DNA from: Narthecium ossifragum
Lineage: Eukaryota > Streptophyta > Magnoliopsida > Dioscoreales > Nartheciaceae
Direction: 5' to 3'
Length of the DNA: 64,000 bases
Assembly (NCBI GenBank): GCA_963920575.1
Contig: OY986971.1
Coordinates: 4,999,340-5,063,339, forward strand
Positions 22,806-35,300 of this stretch are shown in pieces. The notes under the pieces are model-generated. The model was not told the DNA's origin, made no database searches, and saw only the letters and a program-made list of their open reading frames with translations. A program made the translations under genes and the position numbers. The first letter of the stretch is position 1. Each line of letters starts with the position of its first letter.

Positions 22806-22951
22806 TAAATTAAATGCAACCGCGTATGCTTGTGTTGTTTAGCTTCATCGATCTCCCTATTCTTAAGGCTGCTACTAGATTAAATCTACAACGCTTGTCT
22901 TAGGTTGTTTAGTAGTTAGAGTTAATTGGATCGCTTGTTTCTAATTAACTA
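22806..22951 (+). repeat. Leader hairpins with GCTTGT loops
   Basis: AGTTAATTGG/CTAATTAACT (22921-22930 and 22942-22951) is a 10-bp stem with an 11-nt loop containing CGCTTGT. CAAC/GTTG stems at 22890-22893/22905-22908 and 22818-22821/22835-22838 enclose loops with CGCTTGT or ATGCTTGT and are extended by CTAAA/TTTAG-type arms. All lie 430-580 nt after the TATA box. Confidence 0.6.
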
Positions 22952-23273
22952 TGATTGAGGAGAGATTCGAATTTAATTCGAACGGTGAATATTCAAGGTA
23001 TGGATTGGTATATACTTGCATCAATGATCAGTTATGAAGATTTCGATGGTGAATGTTGACTTAGACCAAGGTTTGTTCTCTTGATTCAATTTGATTCTTC
23101 GCTTTAGATTGTTTCTTTACTATTTTCATTACGCTTAAAACCCCCCATCTTTGTTCGCTAAGCACAAAATTAGGCTAAACACTCTTCTTGGGAACAATCC
23201 TTGCTCGCACTACTACATTCATTTTGAGAGCATTGATTTTATTTTTGATTGCCTGTGACAGCACATTAGTTTA

Positions 23274-25270
23274 GGTGATGATTTCGATTCTGCAGAATGT
23301 ATGGTTTGTTGTGAGCATGACGAGTTGGACTTCACCATTTTTTTAAAGGGTATGGCTCCTTTATGATACAGTATTAAGTGTAGATCCTGAGAATCATGTG
23401 CTATCTTAGGAACTTAACATTAGCAGTTTTGATATTGGAACCAAATCATGAGAATTTGGGGAAAATAGCTTATGTTTACATATGCATTTTCTTGTAGCAA
23501 TACTTTTTTGTTGTGTAAACATGATAACATTTGTAAGGATGTTTAAAATCTACCAGGCGTTATGTGCCTGGTTCTCGATTTTCCTTCTTTCTATCAGGCT
23601 TCTTGATTGAGCTTGTCCACTTATGCTTACAATCTCTTATTTAGACAAGTTCAGCTTATAGCTTTTAGTCACTGAAAAAAAAAGAAACATACAGCTTTAA
23701 CTAAGAAAACCCTATATGAAACTTCACTCATACTTGTGGCGGCCAGCAGTTGTAGAAACAATAGCGGCGAAAGTCTTATCCGACTCTGAATGATATGGAG
23801 TATCTTTTAGGGTGGCATTCTCCTTGAGAGGCTGTCTTCTTTCTTGAAACCAGCCTTCTATTGAAATTTGCTTAGCATTTTGTTAGCAAGATCTTTGTTC
23901 AATTGGCCTTTCCTCTTTTCCCTTGGTTTTTTTCCAGCACATAGTTTCATATGTTTGTAATTTTCTTTGATATCTTGCTACAATTTGTATTCTTCTAGAG
24001 CACCTTTATTTCAACACAGATTCATGCATTGCAATCTTGTTGATAGTCACCTCTTCCATTGTCAAATGGTGATAAGGGAACTCTTTTTGTTTTGATGAAC
24101 AGATTAGTTTGCCGGCCAATGTTTCTGGAATAAGCCAAATATTTCAATTTGATCGGAATAAAGTTCAGTGCTATGCTTTATGATTTAGTTTTTTCAAGGT
24201 TTATTCAGCCATTCCTTGGTGGATAATTCCTCTGCCTAAGGAGAATTCTTCGGAAATCAATGGCTTTGTTTATGGTCTTTCTACTAGTATTCAACTTCCT
24301 GTAGCCTACTGATAGAAACAGGAAGAGAAGATCACGTGTTATGTTGCATCATCCATGAAGAATCCTTTTCTAGTGTTTAGCTTCCACCAACACTCAGTAT
24401 TTCTCTGTTGATTAAATTCACATATACTTGGCTAATCTAGGTTCTTTGAGCAGCAACATTTTGCTGGTTATTTGCAAAAAGAAATTGTGACCGATATACA
24501 ACTTGACTTTCTCTTTGTATATGTAATGCAAGAATTATTTCTTTTCAAAGTGTGACCACATGTGGGTAAAGCTGTTTCTGCGGTTGTGATCACACTTAAG
24601 TTTTGCGTGGTAATAGGCTGTAATATTAGAGAATTTTGTTGAGGTTATCCATCTCTCACTGCTTGGTGATCTTTTTTTTGTTACTATGGATGCTATAATC
24701 TGTGGCTTTTTTTATTCATCACTTAAATAAGTACCAAGCTAAAAGTTGTTTTCAGGCAATAAAATGGGGGGAAGCTTCTGGTATTGTTGTCTAATATTTC
24801 CTTCTGACCTAGCTTAAGATTTGAATTGGAGGTTTCAAGGCTTTAAGCATCTATTTGTCTGTATTTTCCCATCATAGAAAATTAAAGATGCCAAGTTTAG
24901 ACCTTTACTTTCATTTTGCACTTGGAGAAGAAACCTTATCTACAACTATATGGATGGTTGGTTTTTGTTTGTTTAAATTGTAGAAAACGATGCTACATCA
25001 AGAGAGTTGGTTGGTATTGTGGTTTCGCTAACTTATATTGCCAAGTGTTGCCGACAAACTTCTCAAACAATGAGGATTCATCAGTTTCTTTTTTATTGCT
25101 ATGATTAATGATCCAATCATTGCAAGAAGTACAATCACATGTATTATTGAAAAATCTACCCAAATTGATACTCACATTAGAGTTTGGAGAGTGTTCTACG
25201 CTTAGTGCCCTCAAGCCATCTGGTTTAGGAGTCACTGGCTTGAACCTTGTTACATGGACCATGAAGGAAG
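23274..25270. other. AT-rich sequence with no recognised gene
   Basis: About 2 kb of intron-like or intergenic sequence. Small ORFs (24916-25104 plus, 24993-25262 minus) show no domain I know. No terminal repeats were seen. Confidence 0.5.
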
Positions 25271-26600
25271 CTTAAGAGATCATAACATCGCACATGTCAT
25301 ATGAAAAAAAGAGAAAAAAAGAGATGAGAAAATAAAAACAGAGATTGTTATGTGATAAGTGGAAGATATGTGCTTGGCTATGATTGTGATTTTAAATAGT
25401 TGAAGTGTTTAGATATAATTGATACTCTGAAGCATGTGAAACTTTATTCACACACATGAGTGTTAAAGTTGTTTTTAATCATGATTAAATATATTAAAGC
25501 ATTGGAAATATGTTATGACATGTTTTAAGTTACTATCTTTTTATGTGACTATGAGTTGAATGGTATATTTATGAATATTATTTCTATTTCATATCATGCA
25601 TTAGAGTTGATGAATATTATGATTTGTTTCTAATGATATATTCAAGGGAATGTATAGATGTTTGTGGGTGTCACCCCTGAAAACCCTCAGGAGACTATAA
25701 CTCCTCCACTGAGGTAACCCAGGAGTTTAAATGCTTGTTGCACATGCTAAGTGCAATCGTAAGACCTACGAAAGTGACTAGTTAGATTTATTGTTTTCTT
25801 TTTATCTTTTCTTTGCTTGAGAACTAGCAAAGTGTAAGTTGGGGGTGTGATGAGTCATGAATTACGTGTGATAAAACCCCTTAAATTACCTTTATTTGGC
25901 CTAGAGTATTTATATTTGATAGTTTGTTAGTTGATTTCAGATTTAATGAAGATTCAAGTTAGAAAATACAGAAAAAGGTTAATATGCTTAATATACACTA
26001 CTCCGATGTTAGTTTGAAAAGAATTCATCGTAATTTCCAGAAAACTTTAAATTCTTGAAATTTGGAAGAATGCTAAGTGCAATTGTGAGACCTACGAAAG
26101 TGGAGTTTAAAGGCTTGTTGCACATGCTAAGTGCAATTGTGAGACCTACAAAAGTGGCTAGTTAGATTTATTGCTTTCTTTTTATATTTTCTTTACTCGA
26201 GTATTAGCAAAGTGTAAGTTGGGGGGTGTCATGAGTCATGAATTACGTGTGATTAAACCCCTTAAATTACCTTTGGTAGTTCTAAAGTATTTGTATTTGA
26301 TAGTTTGTTAGTTGATTTTAGGTTTTATGAAGATTCAAGTTTGAAAATACAAAAAAAAAGGTTAATATGATGAAAATACACTACTCCAATGTAGGTTTGA
26401 AAATAGTTCATCGTAATTTCCAAAACTTCCCTAAATTGTTGAAATTTGGAAGGCTGCTAGAAGACACTGAGAGGAACAACTTTTATGTTGAAAGCTTTGC
26501 CAAATTTCATACAGAAGTTCAAGAATTATCAAAATGAAGGTTACCAAAGAAAGCAGTCTCGACGATCAATCGTCCATACGGACGATCTGTTGATCCTAAC
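25271..26600 (+). mobile_element. Athila-like 3' end with duplicated PPT/LTR junction
   Basis: GCTTGAGAACTAGCAAAGTGTAAG plus a G-run precedes an LTR start TGATGAGTCATG at 25848. This matches the 3' noncoding end of Athila-like elements. The block is repeated, with a second junction at 26229 (TCATGAGTCATG). The LTR then runs to about 26600 and is broken. The same LTR start occurs at 43651. Confidence 0.65.
25732..26460 (+). repeat. Tandem duplication of about 371 bp
   Basis: Units start at GAGTTTAAATGCTTGTTGC (25732) and GAGTTTAAAGGCTTGTTGC (26103). Each contains the PPT and the first ~230 bp of the LTR. They differ by scattered substitutions, so the duplication is not recent. Confidence 0.85.
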
Positions 26601-26890
26601 CTTGTTTTGATGATGCCAATTTACATTAAATGATAAAATATATGTTTAATATTTATTACCCCTTTAATTGGAAGCCTTAAGTTCAATATTTGAGAAATTA
26701 TTGTGCTCACGGTCGATGCATTGATCGACCATGGGAATGCGACAGTCGATCCATGGATTGACTGTGGGGTTGCACGGTGGATGCACCAAACTTGGCCATA
26801 TGAAATGTTGGCCCGCTGTCGATCGGAGCATCGACCCTGGGAAGCCATTTTCTTGACAGAGCCTCACGGTTGATGGACCGGTCGGCCGTA
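26560..26890 (+). repeat. GGTCGATC / GATCGACC dyads
   Basis: ACGATCAATCGTCC near 26565 and a group from 26707 (GGTCGATGCATTGATCGACC is a palindrome-like pair) up to 26890. It may be the U3 array of the broken LTR, with a separate insertion between about 26600 and 26700. Confidence 0.55.
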
Positions 26891-27029
26891 AAGTTTGGAT
26901 ATTGTGATTTTAAATGTTGTAGGCTCATGAACGATTCGATAGACATGCCATGTAGTCCATCATCAGCATTGGTGGCACTAGATGTAGCATTGGTGGCACT
27001 AGATGTAGAGGTCAAATGAAGAGTTTTTT

Positions 27030-27962
27030 CCCTATCACCTCACTTGTCATGAGGTAGAGGCGGAGTATCGACAGACAACTGGCTTGTTGGAGCCCTTTCT
27101 AGTGTCAGGGTGGACATCATGGTATAACGGACTTCATCACCAGTATAGAGAGGATGCTGAGAAGACTTCACATGATTTGGGTCGTTATTGCCTGACTGGT
27201 CAAATCAACACATATACCATCTGTGAGGAGTATATGTACCTCATAGCAGTCCACATGTCATAGAGGTGATCAGATTGCATGATGCTTCATCTTCCATCAC
27301 TTCAGGCCATGATTCCAGGATCACAAACAGATTCTAGTACAGTTCTTAGGAGCCTATGACCATTTTGTTAACTGTCAGCATAACATCTCACGGCACATAT
27401 GGACAGACAGTCAGAGAGGACCATTCAAATCCCTGGTGACGTGCTTAGAGCACGTATTATTGATGTAGACGTCAGATGATGAGAGCACATCCTCATACCG
27501 GAGTTTGCCTACTTCCACAGTTGACAACTCAGTATTAGCATTGCACGGTTTGAGGCATAGTACAACATCTCACGTCATTTCCCTACGCGAAGGACATATC
27601 ATGTAGAGACTTCATCCACTGGCCTAGACATCATCACCTAATATTCAGAAGATCAGTGCAGATCAAATCAGAGTTGACAGAAGATTTGTATAGATCAGAG
27701 GTGACAGCTGTTGGAGTTCGCAGTTGACGACAAAGAGTTCTTGCGGATGATTCTATGCGGAGTGTCCCAACTGGTTCCTACCCCCGGAGTGTATCTCCAG
27801 TTGTAGTTATTGTGGGCGTTGGTGCACTTTATTTTTGTGGTCGCTTAGGTTGTGAGCTTGCTAACGTTCTTGTCTTGTGCATGTGTGTTTTGTTTCTGTT
27901 TTGTTGTTTTCGGCCCCACTCTTATTGAATTTCAGGACGAAATTCCTTTAAGGATGATAGGT
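27030..27962 (+). pseudogene. Decayed Tekay/Del chromovirus integrase region
   Basis: No long ORF exists, but pieces in shifting frames match Ty3/gypsy integrase. CHEVEAEYRQ and GLLEP lie near 27050-27100, QSERTIQ near 27407, and EFAY followed by SIxxARFEA near 27500-27560, with stops between. The region ends at TTTCAGGACGAAATTCCTTT, the usual sequence before the Tekay PPT. It is the 3' end of pol that belongs with the LTR at 27963. Confidence 0.75.
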
Positions 27963-28664
27963 TGTGAGGACCCGTACCTCCAACCCGGTCCGACAGCTTT
28001 AGGACGGGGGTCTGGTTTTGTGGTTTGGCTCTGTTGGGCTTGGTTTGCGATCGGTTGATCGCATCGCCGTTTTTGGACCCCAAGGATAATTTGGTAAAAT
28101 TGCGCCTTGGCGGTCGGTTTCTCACCCGTGTAGTGCACACATGGCATTGGATTATAGTATGTGATTGATTAGAACCTTAAGGGCGCTTACGATCGGAAGA
28201 TCGGAGCTCGATCGAGAAAGATCGAAACAGACGGCTGTGATCGATTCCAGCTTTCTATATAAACCCCTCCCTTTTCTCTCTCTTCTCTTTCTATTCTATT
28301 TCTCTCTTTCTCTCTCTTCCTTGGCTGACGGCTGGAGGCTTGGGCTATGGATTATTGGGGCGGATTAGCGACGTTCGGAGTCGGGGGATTGATAGATCGG
28401 CAGCTCTTCTTTACATGTTGGTATTTCTACCCAATTCCGTTGAATTGGTAATTGTAGGATTGCATTTTAGTGATTTGGTGTTGTTTTGTCTATTGGAATG
28501 ATTCCAATTCTTGTATTCTAGTTCAATGCTACATTTAGAAGATTGCTATTGAATTATTTCTATATTCTTTCGGACGAATTTCGTATTTTTATCGGTTTTC
28601 GGACCAAATTGGCCCAGATATGATATTTCATGATTTAAACTTAGTTTTCTTTGCATGAATGAAT
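27963..28664 (+). repeat. Tekay/Del-type 3' LTR, 5' part
   Basis: TGTGAGGACCCGTACC follows the PPT region directly. A TATA-like CTATATAAA lies at 28255-28263, followed by a CT-rich leader. Homology to the LTR at 16289 continues to about 28664 and then stops, so the rest is lost. Confidence 0.8.
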
Positions 28665-29835
28665 CCCCCACCATCCAATCTACCTTCCCTCCAAGTTTGG
28701 TTGGATTCTATCACCGGTTGATAGATCAATGATGGGCTTATGAATGAGCATGTAAGGAACATTGTTGTCAGCTTGTTGGGTCCGGAGAACTACATGGTTG
28801 TGGCACCAATGATGGGGGGGCAGAAGACTTCTCCTTCTATTCTAAAGTGGTCCCAACAACTTTCTTCTATGGGCCTGTTTGGTTGCTCTCGAGTAGGTTG
28901 GACTGGAGTGACTTTCTGAAGAGTGACTTCACTGGAGTGAGTTTCCCTGAAGTGGGCTGCCAATTTTTGGTGTTTGGTTGGTGCTAGAGTGGATGCTGAG
29001 TTCTGTGAAATTCTGACACTTTTGCTGTTTGGTTGATGCTGGAGTGGTGCTGGAGTGGATGTTGAGTTCTGAGATTTTCTGAGTTTTGGTGTTTGATTGG
29101 TGCTGAAGTGGGGATATGGTCACCCCTCACCGCCTGTGGTGAACATACCACCCAATATATCATGAGATGTAATTCTAATATTTTAGCTAACATGGTTCAA
29201 TCAGTTAATACAATTAACATTTTCTTTTGAATTATTACTTGTAAAATTTTATTAGTCATTTTTTCAAGTCATTGTTTAGCTTCTTTTTTTTCAAGTGATT
29301 ATTCAGATACTTCCAATGATGTTGGGTTGAGCAACGCATATATTTTTAAATTCGAGTCGACTTAGGTGTACCATCAACAGACATGATCATTGTTATTATT
29401 CGGCTATTGTGGATAATGGTTTAGCTTGTATTTTTCATTAACACAACTTGTATTTTTTCATTAGCACAACTTGTATTTTTTCAAAATTAGAAGAGAAATC
29501 ATCCTTTAGTAGTTGCTCACATTATTAACATTGATCAAATTCAAAAGAACAACCTATCAAATAAAAAACTTCCGAAGTACAACTTATATGTTTCAAAGTA
29601 CAACCTATATATTTATTAATCATGTTTCATCAATACTAGTTTCAACAATATTGGTTCAAGTCAACCAACTTTCATTTTCATATACAACTTTTACAGCAAT
29701 ACTTGTTTATTGTACAAATACATACAACCTTCTGATTACAAGTTTACAACTTCGGAATACATGCATCAATTCAAAACATATAACCATTGAGAGGAGTACA
29801 GATTATACAATAAGACTTGATTCCTTATACATACA
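28665..29835. other. Transposon-derived and AT-rich sequence
   Basis: GGGCCTGTTTGGTTGC near 28870 resembles termini of Harbinger- or hAT-type MITEs. From 28970 to 29120 a roughly 65-bp unit (GTTTGGTTG, GCTGGAGTGGATG, TGAGTTCTG) recurs imperfectly. After that the sequence is AT-rich with no gene. Confidence 0.45.
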
Positions 29836-31095
29836 AATTATACATATAGTGCCAAATTGACAAGTTTACAAAAGTGATTGAAAAAATAATAATTTATACA
29901 ACACTTGTCTTCCATAGATTTTTACGTCTTCCTCAACTCTCAAATTGTCTTCGATGTTACATGTCATGGAAAAATCAAGGGCTCAGAACAATGTCATCAC
30001 CGCCCTTGTGTGACGGTAATTGGTTGCTGAACAAATTCAACCGTCCAAATCACCATGCCACCGCTTGCTCCCCCATTGATCAGAATTTTCCATCATTTTC
30101 TCGTACTATCATTTCCTCAACACGAGATAATAGCATTAAAACTAGCAAGCAAGCATTCAAAGTACCCACACCATAAATTGAAATTAGCAGCATCAATTGA
30201 AACCAGCAAAGTGTACAGAAATCAATTATGATCAATTCAAACCAACAATTGCACCATACCATCATGTCTCCATACCATCCTCAATTAAGATCAACATCAA
30301 TTGAAATCAGCAAATTGCATTAGCATAAATACATAGAGCAACAATTTGCATAAGCAAATGCAAATTGCTGCAATTTACATCAGGGATGCATAGAAACCAG
30401 CAATCCAAGATTACACATTGGGGATCAGATTTATTACAGCAATTATTCTTGGAGCAAACCAAAACAACACATTGAAGCAATTTATGCTTGCATTCTGAAA
30501 TAACACATTGGGGATCAGATTTATTATAGCATGAGTAATTAAAACCAGCAAACCAAGCAGCAAAAACCAGCAAACCTGCAATAATGTAAAAGTAAACCAA
30601 CAACATATGGGGATCAAATTTTTGCAAACCAGCAAACCTGAAAGTATATGAAAAAAAAACAGCAAACTAGTAATCATAAGACACCTAAAAATTGGAGACC
30701 GGTTGCCACCCAAGGAGCCATCCAAGTCACCTAAATATGGGTTACATCATCATCATCATCTCCCCATTTAAAAATCACACTTTAAATCACATTTGAAATC
30801 AACAAGATACATAAGTTCGATATATATGTAAGAAAGTACTCATCATTTCCCCATAGGCAACCAGCAAACCATCACCAGCAAACCAGCATTACCCACACAT
30901 CAGTCAAGAACCCCATTTAAATCAAAAATCAACAAGTGTGACTGGTTGCCACCCAAGTGGCCATCCAAGTCACCTTAACATGGGTTATAGCATTATCATC
31001 ATCTCCTCATTCAAATTACAATTGAAATCGGCAAGATACAAAAGTTCATATATATGTAAGCAAGTGCTCATCATTTCCCCATAGCCAACCAGCAA
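29836..31095 (+). repeat. A-rich dispersed repeat, copy A
   Basis: It matches 41890-43090 over most of its length. Shared parts include TTGACAAGTTTACAAAAGTG, ACACATTGGGGATCAGATTT and repeated AACCAGCAAACC words. Internal blocks with TCATCATTTCCCCATAG and GCCATCCAAGTCACCT are repeated two to three times. No coding capacity is seen. The class is unknown. Confidence 0.75.
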
Positions 31096-32331
31096 TCCAC
31101 CATAGGATCAGTTTTCATCATCTCCACATAATCATAAGAAATAGTAAAACATAAACCAACATAACCATCAATTAAACATGCATTCAAAAGTGAGTTGGAT
31201 GCTAATCAAGATGACCTCCAAGCACAGTAGGCAGAAGAAACCAAAGAGCAGAGGATCAACATCTCACATGACATTGGAGCTCTCGTGACATAGATAGCCC
31301 CAATACAAAGCACAGTAGGCAGAAGAAACCAGAGAGCAGGGGACCAGATAAGCCCATTGCATAAGAACACATAAGTGGCAGTCTCGTTACAAATGCATAA
31401 CACAGATAAGCCCAATGCATAAGAACACAGATAAACCTAAAGCGAAAGAAATCAGAGTAGGGGATCATATATATAGGCCATAAAAAAGCCCAGAACTACA
31501 TCTCATAAAAATCGAAACAATATACAGAGGAAAATCATATAAATGTTGCTAAAATAGGAGAGGATCAGCCTTCATGATAAAAAATCATCGCATAAACTAG
31601 GAGCTCTCAGTAGAAGGGAGAAGAAATCATAAGATACATACCAACATAGAAGATAAAGCACACAAAAGAGCACAAAAAATCTCCAAATTCAGAGTGGATC
31701 ATGTTAGAAAGACCTTTGTTAATTTCAGGCTTGGCAGACGTTGGCCCAACCCAAGCTTTTTAGGCCCTGCAAGTACTGGGCCGGGGCCTGGCCAACCCGA
31801 TGAGCACCCCTACACCCACTGTGCATCCTACACACTTATGCGTGGCGGCATGAGGGTGTAGTGAGACGCATAAACCAAAATGCATCTTATTCAATAACAG
31901 GACCTAACAAGGAGCAACCACCAGATTAAAGTATCCAGATAGCTGATAGGCAGGAAAATGAAAATTTCAACAAAGTCAAGTGACTCAATACATGAAAATT
32001 TTCTGGCTGAAATACTTCCTGTGTCTGTCTTCCAGCAAAATAAGTGCAAATTCACTGATATGATATCGAAACAGGTTCCTGAATTTACCACAAAATGTTT
32101 CTGGCCAAACAAACAGATTCTGCATGAGTCTTACATCGAAAAGAAGTGACCAATGATACTGAAGCTGCTTCACCAATCGTGTTGGCCAGAAAAGCCATGA
32201 ATATGACAAGGCGCCGAGCAATCTTGATATCTATAATGCAATAAAATCTCTCTTGCAATGAAAAATAGTGTAACAGATGCTTTTCTTCCTGCACTGATTA
32301 TACATATGTAGTTTTCTATCACACCTAAGCC
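31096..32331. other. Intergenic sequence downstream of UBA3
   Basis: No gene is seen. Near 31770-31815, GGGCCGGGGCC and CCCGATGAGCACCCCTA look like the right terminus of a common plant hAT-like element. The last part (31830-32331) should contain the UBA3 3' UTR and poly(A) site. Confidence 0.5.
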
Positions 32332-35300
32332 TCACAGGCCACTTGCTGTATCCATATCTGCAACTTCGTCGACAATCCCCCTAAAGACAACACGCAATTT
32401 CCTCAGGCATGAAGCTTTCTTGCCATCCAACTCGGCCAAGCCACTGACATGAACTGTGTCCTTGGAGACTTTACTCATGAGTTCAAAGAGAGGAAGATGT
32501 AGATTAGACCGTGTAATTTCTTCAAGTATTGGGGGAGCCTGCATGTAGAGATTCTTTCCACGGTACGTAACACTTGCTCTCGATAAACGTAGTTTGGGGT
32601 GCTCTGTCAGTGACTCCATGAACTGCCCATATACAGTAAGATGTACAAAATATCTCAGCAAGGGCAGAAAATAGAAGAGCAAAAAACAAGATGAGAAAGC
32701 AGTCAAAATCGTAGATCATATAAGCCAATAGTCAAAGCATGCAACTTGTACTAATCTGCATTCTGAATGACAAATTCCTTCTTAGGAATACTATGGATAT
32801 TGACTGGACATTGTTAGATGTCGCAAAGCATGCAACTGGTTCTGGTCGGCCTTACGAAGTTCAAAAGTACATTTTATAGGGACTCTACAGATGATGATTG
32901 GACATTGCTAGATGCCACAGAACCTCCAAACTTTCTGTGATTGGTCATACAAAATTACTATATCCACCAAGACTGCCTCAGATATCTCCTGAAAATCGGT
33001 CTCCAACTCTCGATATGCTCCTTGTTGGTCAACATGTCTCTGATACCAGTTGAATGAAAACTCATCGTAGACGAGTGCTTGTTGGTCAAGTAATCAAAGA
33101 ATTCGCCACTCAGGGCTAGAGAAACACCACAGGTTCTCCTCTTAGGGTAGGAGAATCACCACAACATATCAAATTAAACTTCTCTGAACGTCCAACAAAA
33201 CCCTAGCCTCCTAGTAAAACCATACAAAGACGGTTAATTGAACTTGGACTCAAATCACAAGCAGGCGGCTATCAGACTCCGACTTAGTGATCTAATATTG
33301 ATAATAAAGTAATAGTGGACTCTAGTCTAATCATAAACAAGCTCAATGCTAGCTAACTCAAATACTTATGGGTTTGGCTTTCCAAGTCTCCGAGACTTTC
33401 GAGCCCCATCAGCAATACTCAAGAGTAAGAGTGTCAAAATGTTGGTGTCAATCACATTGAACTCAGCTCGAATTCGACTCTGTTCAAGTCGGCCCAATTC
33501 TAGCTCAGATCGATATTGATTTATGCTATAGAGTTTTCAATTGACGAGAGATACTGGAGATGAGAATCTTGATATTAAGGACTTGAGAGAGGGTTTCACA
33601 CGACCATGGAGACTAAAGCCATGGAGTTCATCCCGGAGGCACGAAACTCTTTCAAGTTAATACATGTATTAGCACATACAGGCATCATGTCTTTAAATTA
33701 CCGTCACAATGCGTATAGGTCCATATCGGTATGAACCGACTTGCATGGCAATCATTGGCGGAGATAATATCTTGCTTTTTCTATAAAAGTTCAAACAATA
33801 GAATAAAATAATTTTTTTTTGAATAATATAAGATTATTGTTGACCAAATGTTTTCCGAACTATGTCAAACCTAAAACAATCGAGAGAACCCTCAGCTTGT
33901 TATCGGCTTGTTAGGGGGATCAAACTGAATCTAGCTCGTCAGGGAATCAAATGGAAAGTCCAGCTCATTACCAGCACTTTAGCATTACAATCGAGCTGTT
34001 ATGAAGAACGGAATCAAGCCAAAGAGAAACGATATTCAAGTTTGAGCCAAATTGATAAACCCATCTAAACGGAGACCAACTACCCACCTAGGGACCCAAC
34101 CAACGGACCAGTAGGCCACCCTGCCTCAGGCTGATGCTTATGCGACCACCTAGCTTGCTCTTTAGAACATTGGTAAAAATGTGTGCAGCTCCGCAAGATT
34201 CGACTTGAAATTACACATTGACAATTATAGCAGAAAAGGTTCCATAATAGCAAGAAAATCATGAATGCAATAGCTATTATTGTTCAGCGCATTCCTACAC
34301 TTGAAAAACAGGTGGATAAAGCATGGTAAGTTGGTAACACTAATGAGAACAACTAAACAAGGAAATGAAAATGGAACAGACCTGTAACAGAGTAACTGAA
34401 GTATCCAACTCCAAAAGAGTGCCTGGTCCACACACAAGACAATCTGTAACTATGACAAAGTCACTCACTTCTATGTGAGTTCCTTCAACACCATTATACC
34501 TGCAAGTGGATCCATGAAATTAGTTCAATTGGTAAAAAAAAGTCAAGATAATGTCTTCTGGTCGTCGGATAAGGTTGACTTGAAGATCAAACAGGCCAAA
34601 AAGGAAAACGATCACACGGGAAGAACATATAACATGTACATACAGAAAGGAAAGCATGAAATCCTAATTCACAGTCCAATCATCACATCCCTAGAGCACT
34701 GTCATATATAGAGACAATCCGAACACATGGTTGCCCCTACTATAATAGCATAAGATGTCAAAAGAGACTTATAGTACATCATCAATAGGTAGAGTCAACA
34801 ATTAGTACAACATTTCCATTTCTAGAAGTTCGACGGATAGAAAAATTCAGATAAGATCTCTTTCTGCAAGAGGATGCAAAACAATCTATAAATGATTGAC
34901 ATGCTGAAATGTTCGACACAATGCAGTGACAATGGGCACAAAAAATTAACAGAAGATGGTTTTTAAAGTCACCTATGGATTGCTAATTGCTAATTCCTCT
35001 TTAAAGTTTTTTAAAACTAAGCAGCTAAAGAAAGATGCAGAAGAGCAGTCAATGGGTATTGATAATTGATACAATAGGTCTGGGATGTACGTGAAGTAAT
35101 TGGACAATGTCTTGCTGCACCCGGATACCATCTTGAAAGCTTCCAAAGCACAAGCTGCTGACACAACTGCATTTGTAGAGGCAATAGCTGGAATAATATT
35201 CTTCACAACGCCCTGTAGCCATAAATGGTGAACATGGTTCTTCAGTATATATATGTATGTCCCCATTCAGTTCAACTGACAAGAAAACTCCCATTGCAAA

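Larger units (their letters stand above)
21837..23268 (+). repeat. Athila-like LTR, third family
   Basis: It begins with a TGATG run and holds a GATCGATC array, a TATA box (TATAAATA at 22373-22380), and a leader with hairpins. Near 23185-23215, CAATCCTTGCTCGCACTACTAC resembles the LTR tails of this lineage. GTTTA occurs at 21832-21836 and 23269-23273 as a possible target duplication. The right end would then be TTA rather than CA, so the boundary is tentative. Confidence 0.55.

Noticed and set aside
24993..25262. 89-codon minus-strand ORF as a gene
   Set aside because: No domain or splice context recognised, and it lies in AT-rich sequence.
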